A DNA stretch of 34,586 nucleotides from Clostridiales bacterium (GTDB lineage Bacteria; Bacillota; Clostridia; Oscillospirales; Acutalibacteraceae). Below the pieces are notes generated by a model. It had not been told where the DNA came from and did not search any database. It saw only the letters and a program-made list of their open reading frames with translations. This document shows positions 28,324-34,586 of this stretch, piece after piece. Made by a program: the position numbers and the translations under genes. The stretch covers positions 1-34,586 of the forward strand of contig JAJQGK010000118.1 in NCBI GenBank assembly GCA_021200555.1, written 5' to 3'. Numbering within the stretch: position 1 is the first letter of the stretch; each line of letters opens with the position of its first letter.

Positions 28324-29126
28324 TGGCTTTTACAAATGAACAGCTTGAAAGGTACTCAAGACATATTATACTCAAAGAAATCGGCGTAAAAGGTCAAAAA
28401 AAACTTCTTAATGCTAAAGTTCTTATTATTGGAGCAGGCGGACTCGGTGCACCTGCGGCGCTGTATCTTGCTGCGGCGGGCGTCGGAACAATAGGTATTG
28501 CAGATGCCGATGAAGTTGATTTATCAAATCTTCAAAGGCAGGTTATTCACACAACCGCCGATTTAGGCAAAGCAAAGGTGGAATCTGCAAAGGAGACGAT
28601 GCAGGCAATAAATCCCGATGTAAATGTAGTTACATATCACGAATTTATAGCGGCGGACAATATTGCCGATATTATAAAGGATTATGATTTTATTCTTGAC
28701 GGTACCGATAATTTTCCGGCAAAATTTTTAATAAACGATGCGTGTGTTATGGCGAAAAAGCCCTTTTCTCACGCAGGAATAATTCGCTTTCAGGGACAGC
28801 TTATGACCTATGTTCCGGGAGAAGGTCCCTGCTACAGATGCGTATTTAAAAATCCGCCTCCGCCTGATGCCGTACCTACTTGCAAGCAAGCCGGAGTAAT
28901 CGGTGCAATGGCAGGGGTTATCGGCTGCCTTCAGGCAATGGAAGCAATTAAATATATTACCGGCGCAGGCGATTTGCTTACGGGTTATCTTTTAACCTAT
29001 GATGCTCTTAAAATGGAGTTCAGAAAAATCAAGCTGCCGAAAGACAATTGCTGTGCCGTATGCTCGGATAACCCTACAATTACAACGCTTATAGATTATG
29101 AACAAACAGAGTGCAGCGGAGTATAA
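28323..29126 (+). CDS. ThiF/MoeB-like E1 adenylyltransferase (HcyF-like)
   Basis: GAGGLGAPAALYLAAAGVG, CYRC..CAVC zinc ligands, no rhodanese domain. Confidence 0.88.
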   Translation: MAFTNEQLERYSRHIILKEIGVKGQKKLLNAKVLIIGAGGLGAPAALYLAAAGVGTIGIADADEVDLSNLQRQVIHTTADLGKAKVESAKETMQAINPDVNVVTYHEFIAADNIADIIKDYDFILDGTDNFPAKFLINDACVMAKKPFSHAGIIRFQGQLMTYVPGEGPCYRCVFKNPPPPDAVPTCKQAGVIGAMAGVIGCLQAMEAIKYITGAGDLLTGYLLTYDALKMEFRKIKLPKDNCCAVCSDNPTITTLIDYEQTECSGV

Positions 29127-29129
29127 AAA

Positions 29130-29540
29130 ATGATTAAATTATCTTTATCTGATTATAATGCAATTGTCAGCCATGCCCGTGATAATTTGCCGAATGAAGC
29201 GTGCGGACTGTTTGGCGGAATTATTTGCGGCGGTTCAAAGGAAGTCAAAAAGGTTTATATGATGACAAATATTGATGCAAGCCCCGAGCATTTTTCAATG
29301 AACCCGGAAGAGCAATTGGCGGCTGTCAAAGATATGCGTAAAAACGGTTATGTTCCTCTCGGCAATTGGCACAGTCATCCGGAATCACCGTCCAGACCAA
29401 GCGAGGAAGACAAGCGTCTTGCATACGATAAAACGGCAAGTTACATGATTTTATCACTTATGGACAAGGAAAATCCCGTTCTTAACTCATTTGAAATATC
29501 CGCAGTGCAAAGCAAAAAGGAAGAATTGGAGATTAAGTAA
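29130..29540 (+). CDS. JAMM/Mov34 M67-family metallopeptidase (HcyD/Mec+-like)
   Basis: NEACGLFGG and HSHPESPSRPSEED JAMM motif. Confidence 0.9.
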   Translation: MIKLSLSDYNAIVSHARDNLPNEACGLFGGIICGGSKEVKKVYMMTNIDASPEHFSMNPEEQLAAVKDMRKNGYVPLGNWHSHPESPSRPSEEDKRLAYDKTASYMILSLMDKENPVLNSFEISAVQSKKEELEIK

Positions 29541-30448
29541 TGTACGATTTGGTAATAATCGGAGCGGGTTTTGCAGGGCTGACCTCGGCAATTTACGCAT
29601 CAAGGGCAGGGCTTGATTTTACGGTATTGGAACAAGACGGGTTCGGCGGCGGTCAGATCACTTCAGCCTTTGAGATTGAAAATTATCCGGGTCTTCCCGG
29701 TGTAAGCGGTGCCGACTTAGCGGAAAATGTCAGAAAACAAGCTGTGGAATTAGGTGCGAAAATTGAACTTTCCATTGCAATATCCATAGAAAAATGCGAT
29801 AATGAATTTATAATTCATACGCACTCCGGTGATGAAATTAAATCAAGGTGTGTTATTGTATCGACAGGTGCTGTGCCAAGGAAGCTGAACATCCCCGGCG
29901 AAAAGGAGCTTGTCGGCAGAGGAGTTTCATACTGCGCTCTTTGCGACGGTGCGTTTTTTACAGACAAGGATGTAATTGTTGCAGGCGGCGGAGATACCGC
30001 TGTAGAGGATGCATTGTACCTTGCTTCCATATGCAAAAATGTTACGCTCATGCTCAGAGGAACTGCATTTCGCGCAGCAAAGTCAGGAGTTGACAAGCTG
30101 CTTACGCTGCGGAATGTTTCCGTTTTATACGGCACGAATATTATTAAAATTGCCGGGGATAAAACCGTAAGCTCCGTTTGTATAAGGGATAAAAACGGTG
30201 AAAGAAGCTTCAATACAAGCGCTGTTTTTATCGCCGTGGGTACTGCTCCTGCTACAGACTGTCTTTTGAATTTGCCGCTTGAATCTGAAAATGGATATGC
30301 CGTTGCAAATGAGGATTGCAAAACGAATATTGACGGTCTGTTTGTTGCGGGCGATGTTCGCAAAAAGCCGCTGAGACAGGTTGTTACGGCAGCTGCTGAT
30401 GGTGCAAACGCTCTTTACAGTGCGATTGAATATTTGAAGGATATTTAG
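29540..30448 (+). CDS. trxB: thioredoxin reductase
   Basis: GAGFAGLTSAIYASRAG, CALC redox pair, GDVRKKPLRQVVTAAADGA. Confidence 0.92.
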   Translation: MYDLVIIGAGFAGLTSAIYASRAGLDFTVLEQDGFGGGQITSAFEIENYPGLPGVSGADLAENVRKQAVELGAKIELSIAISIEKCDNEFIIHTHSGDEIKSRCVIVSTGAVPRKLNIPGEKELVGRGVSYCALCDGAFFTDKDVIVAGGGDTAVEDALYLASICKNVTLMLRGTAFRAAKSGVDKLLTLRNVSVLYGTNIIKIAGDKTVSSVCIRDKNGERSFNTSAVFIAVGTAPATDCLLNLPLESENGYAVANEDCKTNIDGLFVAGDVRKKPLRQVVTAAADGANALYSAIEYLKDI

Positions 30449-30487
30449 GTAACCACTGATTACTTAAAAGCTACGGGAACTGAAATT

Positions 30488-31249
30488 ATGCTTAATCAAT
30501 TTTCAAGGACTCAACTTCTTTTCGGCAGTGAAGCTATGCAAAGGCTTGCCGAAAGCTCTGTTGCGGTTTTCGGTATAGGCGGAGTCGGCAGTTATACTGC
30601 GGAGGCGTTGGTCAGAAGCGGCGTGGGGACACTGGATTTAATAGACGACGATAAAATATGCTTGACTAATTTAAACCGTCAGGTTTTTGCCACTCGAAAA
30701 ACAGTCGGGCAATATAAGGTGGACTGTGCGGAGCAGCGCCTGCTTGAAATTAACCCTAATATTAAAATTAATAAATATAAAAAATTTTATCTTCCGGAAA
30801 ATCAGGATGAATTTGATTTCACTCAGTATGATTACATCGTAGACGCAATAGACACCGTATCGGGCAAAATTGCTCTTGCTGTGAATGCCCAAGAAGCAAA
30901 TACTCCCATCATCAGCTCAATGGGTGCCGGCAATAAGCTTGACCCAACCGCATTTGAAGTTGCCGACATTTATGACACTTCTGTTTGCCCTCTTGCAAAG
31001 GTAATGCGCAGAGAGCTTAAAAAACATGGAGTAAAAAGCTTGAAGGTTGTTTATTCAAAGGAGCCTGCTCTAACGCCTTGCGATGATATGTCGATAAGCT
31101 GCAAGAATAATTGTATCTGTCCGCCCGGCACTGCAAGGAAATGCACCCAAAGACGGCAGGTTCCGGGCAGCAACGCATTTGTTCCGCCGACGGTAGGATT
31201 GATCATCGCCGGTGAGGTAATAAAAGATATTGCGTTAAATCGTTTATGA
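30488..31249 (+). CDS. tcdA: tRNA threonylcarbamoyladenosine dehydratase (ThiF/E1-like)
   Basis: FSRTQLLFG, GIGGVGSYTAEALVRSGVG, SSMGAGNKLDPTAFEVADI. Confidence 0.9.
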   Translation: MLNQFSRTQLLFGSEAMQRLAESSVAVFGIGGVGSYTAEALVRSGVGTLDLIDDDKICLTNLNRQVFATRKTVGQYKVDCAEQRLLEINPNIKINKYKKFYLPENQDEFDFTQYDYIVDAIDTVSGKIALAVNAQEANTPIISSMGAGNKLDPTAFEVADIYDTSVCPLAKVMRRELKKHGVKSLKVVYSKEPALTPCDDMSISCKNNCICPPGTARKCTQRRQVPGSNAFVPPTVGLIIAGEVIKDIALNRL

Positions 31250-31297
31250 TGTTCATATTCACATAAGCAAGCCATTTTTTTAAGAGGTTGTCACTTT

Positions 31298-32623
31298 ATG
31301 AAACAAACAAACATAATATTTTATTTTACAGATCAGCAGCGATGGGATACCGTAAATGAAGCCGTAATGCCCAATGTTTGTTCACTTGCCGAGGAAGGTG
31401 TTTGGTTTGAAAACAACTTCACCTGCCAGCCGGTGTGCGGACCTGCCAGAGCCTGCCTACAGACCGGTGTTTACGCCACACAGTGCGGCTGTTATTGGAA
31501 CGGCATAGCACTCCCCAATGACAGACCAAGTCTTGCGCACTATTTTAACAATGCAGGCTATCAGACCGCATATATAGGCAAGTGGCATTTAGCATCTGAC
31601 AGGCTGCCGAATATCGGACTTCACTGTGAAAAAACCGCCATTCCGAAGGATCGTTTAGGTGAATACCAGTATTTCCGAGGTGCAGATGTACTTGAATTTA
31701 CATCCCACGGATATGACGGCTATGTCTTTGACGAAAACGGTAACAGACTTGATTTCAAAGGATACAGAGCAGACTGCATTAATGATTATGCCCTGGAGTA
31801 TTTGGACAATTACGACAGGAGCAAGCCGTTTTTTATGTTTGTAAGCCAGCTTGAACCGCATCACCAAAACGATAGACACACATACGAGGGATATAAGCCG
31901 ACGATTGAAAAGTTTAAAGATTATCCGATTCCGCCTGATCTGTCTTTTTTGCAAGGCGATTACAACGAAATGTACCCGGATTATATTTCCGCAATCAACA
32001 GAATTGACTATAATATAGGCAAGCTTGTCAATAAGCTCAAGGAGCTTGACATTTACGACAACACCGTAATTGTCTTTACGAGCGATCACGGCAGTCACTT
32101 CAAAACGAGAAATCCGGAATATAAGCGTTCCTGCCACGAAAGCTCAACGCATACTCCCCTAATAATAAAGGGCGGCGTGTTTAACGGAGGCAAAAGAGAA
32201 AAGAGGCTGTCGTCGCTTATTGATTTGCCGCCTACCCTGCTTTCCCTTGCAGGCATTCCCATACCAAATTCATATATGGGCGTTGATTTGGCACGACAAA
32301 GGGATAATACCGAGAATAAACGTGACTGCGTATTTATTCAGATAAGCGAAGCGTCAAATTCACGAGCGATAAGAACCGAAAGATATAAATATGAGGTGCG
32401 TGACGCCGCATTAACAGGCTATGCTCATCATAAATCTCGTGTTTATTTTGAAAATTATCTTTACGACTTGGAAAAAGATCCAAACGAAAAGAATAATTTA
32501 ATCAAGAACAGCAAATATTCTTCTGTTCGTCGTGAAATGAAAAAAATCCTGCTCGAACAAATGGAGCTTGCACAGGAAAAAAAACCTGTGATATTGCCCG
32601 CAGTTACAACAAGGAGAAAGTAA
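31298..32623 (+). CDS. type I sulfatase (alkaline phosphatase superfamily), no obvious signal peptide
   Basis: CGPARACLQTG formylglycine motif, YFTDQQRWD, FTSDHGSHF, GKWHL. Confidence 0.92.
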   Translation: MKQTNIIFYFTDQQRWDTVNEAVMPNVCSLAEEGVWFENNFTCQPVCGPARACLQTGVYATQCGCYWNGIALPNDRPSLAHYFNNAGYQTAYIGKWHLASDRLPNIGLHCEKTAIPKDRLGEYQYFRGADVLEFTSHGYDGYVFDENGNRLDFKGYRADCINDYALEYLDNYDRSKPFFMFVSQLEPHHQNDRHTYEGYKPTIEKFKDYPIPPDLSFLQGDYNEMYPDYISAINRIDYNIGKLVNKLKELDIYDNTVIVFTSDHGSHFKTRNPEYKRSCHESSTHTPLIIKGGVFNGGKREKRLSSLIDLPPTLLSLAGIPIPNSYMGVDLARQRDNTENKRDCVFIQISEASNSRAIRTERYKYEVRDAALTGYAHHKSRVYFENYLYDLEKDPNEKNNLIKNSKYSSVRREMKKILLEQMELAQEKKPVILPAVTTRRK

Positions 32624-34173
32624 TGAGCAGCAAAAAAGCTAATCAAAAGAAATATTTGACACTCAAAGAACGTGCTTGCTTCACGGTCGGTGCGTTTGGA
32701 AGATCGGGCATCTATACACTGATGTCAATGTTTACATTGGTGTTTTTCCAAAATGGTGCCGGTTTAACTCTCAGTCAGGGTACAACGATTATCTTAATCG
32801 GCAGAGTTTTCGATGCAATCAACGACCCGGTTATGGGTATGATTGTTGACAGAACAAAATCGAAATGGGGCAAAATGAGGCCTTATTTGCTTTTTGCTCC
32901 CGTGCCTATTGCAATTTGCACAATTTTGCTGTTCACCGCTCCGTTTGAACAGGGTTCGACAGCTGCTTTTGTATGGGCACTTGTTACATATATTTTATGG
33001 GGTGTTGCCTTTACCGTTCAGGATGTTCCGTTTTGGGGGCTTTCATCCGTCATCACGCCTCTGGAAAGTGAGAGAACATCGTTTATCTCAACCGCACGTT
33101 TAGGCTCAACATTCGGCAGTATATTGCCGGCTCTTCTTGTTCCGATTTTATATCAAAGCAACTTGGGGTATACAACAGGTTTTTTCATCAGCAGTGTTAT
33201 TTTCGCATTTCTCGGCTGCGGACTTTCAATCCTGATTTTCTTTGTCTCCAAAGAGAGAGTACCAAAAACAGATAACACGCCGTCATTTAAGGAAACCTTT
33301 GCGGTTTTGCACAAGGATAAGCTTCTAATCATTGTAATATTCGCCGGCGTTTTAGGCTCTACAATGGTTACGGCAAACCAGTGCGCAGACTATATAGGCA
33401 ATTATCTTGTTATCCAAAACTTCACGGATTTTAGCCAAATATTTGATTTATCCGGTAATTTGTTGAGCAATGCAGACGCTGCAGCGGCATATGATTTTTG
33501 GATTCCAAGGGGAACTATAGTAACAACTCTCACAGTTGCAATCGGTGTCGGGATGGTTCCGGCTATGGCAATTTTCCCTATGCTCAGGAAAAAGCTTTCT
33601 TTAAAACAGATTTATATCGGCTCTGCAATTTTCGGCCTCGTTGTGCATGTTTTATGCTATGTTGTAATCAGTGCGGATATTACCAATTTCAGCATTTATA
33701 TGCTTTGGGTATTTCTTTTCCTGATGGGATTACCGCTCGGCATTTACAATGTAATCACATATGCTCTTATTGCTGACTCAGTTGATTATCTTGAATGGAA
33801 AACAGGAGAGAGACACGAGGGCGTTTGTTTTTCATTTCAAACCTTCCTTTCAAAGGTAAATGCTGCAATAGCTACTTTCGTTTTCGGTCAGCTTCTTGAT
33901 GCCACTGATTTTAAAGCAGTTGACAAATCCCTTGTTGATGTTGAGGGCAGACAGATATTCTTTCAGCAGTCGATTGAAACTCAAAAGGTATTGCTTGCAC
34001 TTGTCACAATTGTGCCTGCGATCGGCTTTCTGCTTACTATAATTCCGATGTTCTTCAATGAATATACCGGAAAGACAAAGGAAGAGGCTCAAATCCAGCT
34101 TGAAGAAGCGAGAGATAAAAAAATAAAAATTGAGAATCAAGCAACCGCCGACGGGGTTATTCGATTAAAATAA
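32623..34173 (+). CDS. glycoside-pentoside-hexuronide (GPH) family MFS symporter
   Basis: FDAINDPVMGMIVDRTKSKWGKMRPYLL, multi-TM, YALIADSVDYLEWKTGERHEG. Confidence 0.92.
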   Translation: MSSKKANQKKYLTLKERACFTVGAFGRSGIYTLMSMFTLVFFQNGAGLTLSQGTTIILIGRVFDAINDPVMGMIVDRTKSKWGKMRPYLLFAPVPIAICTILLFTAPFEQGSTAAFVWALVTYILWGVAFTVQDVPFWGLSSVITPLESERTSFISTARLGSTFGSILPALLVPILYQSNLGYTTGFFISSVIFAFLGCGLSILIFFVSKERVPKTDNTPSFKETFAVLHKDKLLIIVIFAGVLGSTMVTANQCADYIGNYLVIQNFTDFSQIFDLSGNLLSNADAAAAYDFWIPRGTIVTTLTVAIGVGMVPAMAIFPMLRKKLSLKQIYIGSAIFGLVVHVLCYVVISADITNFSIYMLWVFLFLMGLPLGIYNVITYALIADSVDYLEWKTGERHEGVCFSFQTFLSKVNAAIATFVFGQLLDATDFKAVDKSLVDVEGRQIFFQQSIETQKVLLALVTIVPAIGFLLTIIPMFFNEYTGKTKEEAQIQLEEARDKKIKIENQATADGVIRLK

Positions 34174-34176
34174 TTG

Positions 34177-34205
34177 TTGACAAGTCAGGAAAAAATGATT
34201 ATAAT
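34177..34205 (+). promoter_or_regulatory. consensus promoter TTGACA-N17-TATAAT upstream of the terminal repeats
   Basis: TTGACA 34177-34182, TATAAT 34200-34205, no convincing ORF downstream. Confidence 0.6.
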
Positions 34206-34251
34206 AAGTTTCGGCTTAAGATGAATTATTTTAACGCCTTAATATGGTAAA

Positions 34252-34451
34252 AGCCAAGAACCGCAAGAGGGCGGACAAAGCATTCTTAGATGGCACTTGT
34301 TTTTTAAATATTTTTTTATTATCGGGGTGTAGTGCAGTTGGAAGCGCGCCTGCTTTGGGCAACACATCCGAACGCCGCCGGTGGCGGATGAAGTGAGGAT
34401 TTGTTGGCGCAGCGGTCGGCGATTGGCAAGGCAATCCTTTGCCGCAGACAG
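34252..34451 (+). repeat. tandem repeat unit 1 with tRNA-Pro(UGG)-like 5' half (34323-34359)
   Basis: AGCCxxGAACCGCAAGAGGGCGGACAAAGCATTCT... recurs about 200 bp later; CGGGGTGTAGTGCAGTTGGAAGCGCGCCTGCTTTGGG is a tRNA-Pro 5' half. Confidence 0.75.
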
Positions 34452-34586
34452 AGCCGGGAACCGCAAGAGGGCGGACAAAGCATTCTCGGATAGTTCTCGT
34501 TTTTTACATTTTGATATTTTCGGGGTGTAGCGCAGTTGGAAGCGCGCCTGCTTTGGGCAACACATCCGAACGCCGCCGGTGGCGGA
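34452..34586 (+). repeat. tandem repeat unit 2 (cut by window end) with tRNA-Pro-like 5' half (34521-34557)
   Basis: Near-identical to unit 1 including CAACACATCCGAACGCCGCCGGTGGCGGA. Confidence 0.75.

Noticed and set aside
28117-29126. Simple thiamine ThiS-ThiF pair
   Set aside because: No thiG, thiH or thiC nearby; JAMM peptidase, MetY and the capped C-terminus fit the HcyS-type route better. Not formally excluded.
20621-30448. Dissimilatory sulfate respiration island
   Set aside because: AprAB is present but dsrAB, dsrC, dsrMKJOP and qmoABC are not seen; MetY and carrier genes point to assimilation.
34323-34360. Functional tRNA-Pro gene
   Set aside because: Only the 5' half is present; no T-arm or acceptor 3' strand found in the following sequence.
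34359-34520. Group I intron inside the tRNA anticodon loop
   Set aside because: No recognisable catalytic core, and no 3' exon in the repeat unit.
34231-34565. Minus-strand ORFs of 67 and 108 aa
   Set aside because: They translate the tandem tRNA-half repeat (RFQLRYTP is the reverse strand of the tRNA fragment), so they are not real proteins.
1-34586. CRISPR array, prophage or conjugative element
   Set aside because: No regularly spaced direct repeats of CRISPR type and no phage, integrase or conjugation genes were recognised.

Overview
The window reads as Clostridia/Firmicutes DNA, with almost every gene on the + strand. 1-1.5 kb: small accessory locus (XRE regulator, eroded gene, two orphan ORFs). 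1.7-11.9 kb: EF-G-like GTPase, a 46-aa minus-strand small-protein unit absent from the ORF track, two flavoproteins, a zinc-ribbon/pseudokinase/PASTA protein, and a TldD/TldE pair. 12.4-20.5 kb: DUF2318-like protein, an HMA/DsbD_2-like/cupredoxin fusion, and a tetrapyrrole operon that stops at siroheme (hemA, Met8-type, hemC, cobA-hemD fusion, hemB, hemL). 20.6-30.4 kb: sulfate assimilation cluster (aprA, aprB, cysD, cysN, metY, compact siroheme sulfite reductase, TusA-like, Trx-like, ThiS-like carrier, MoeB/ThiF-like E1, JAMM peptidase, trxB), followed by tcdA. 31.3-34.2 kb: cytosolic-type sulfatase and a GPH/MFS transporter. The end holds a tandem ~200-bp repeat carrying truncated tRNA-Pro 5' halves. 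The most interesting system is 12.3-34.2 kb. It looks like a complete sulfate-to-homocysteine route using a protein thiocarboxylate carrier, of the type reported as HcyS/HcyF/HcyD/MetY in Wolinella succinogenes. Here it is joined to a siroheme operon, a possible sulfatase/transporter sulfate source, and a candidate shared operator (CCTA-N9-TAGG) at both operon promoters. All family calls come from reading motifs in the translations; no database search was run.
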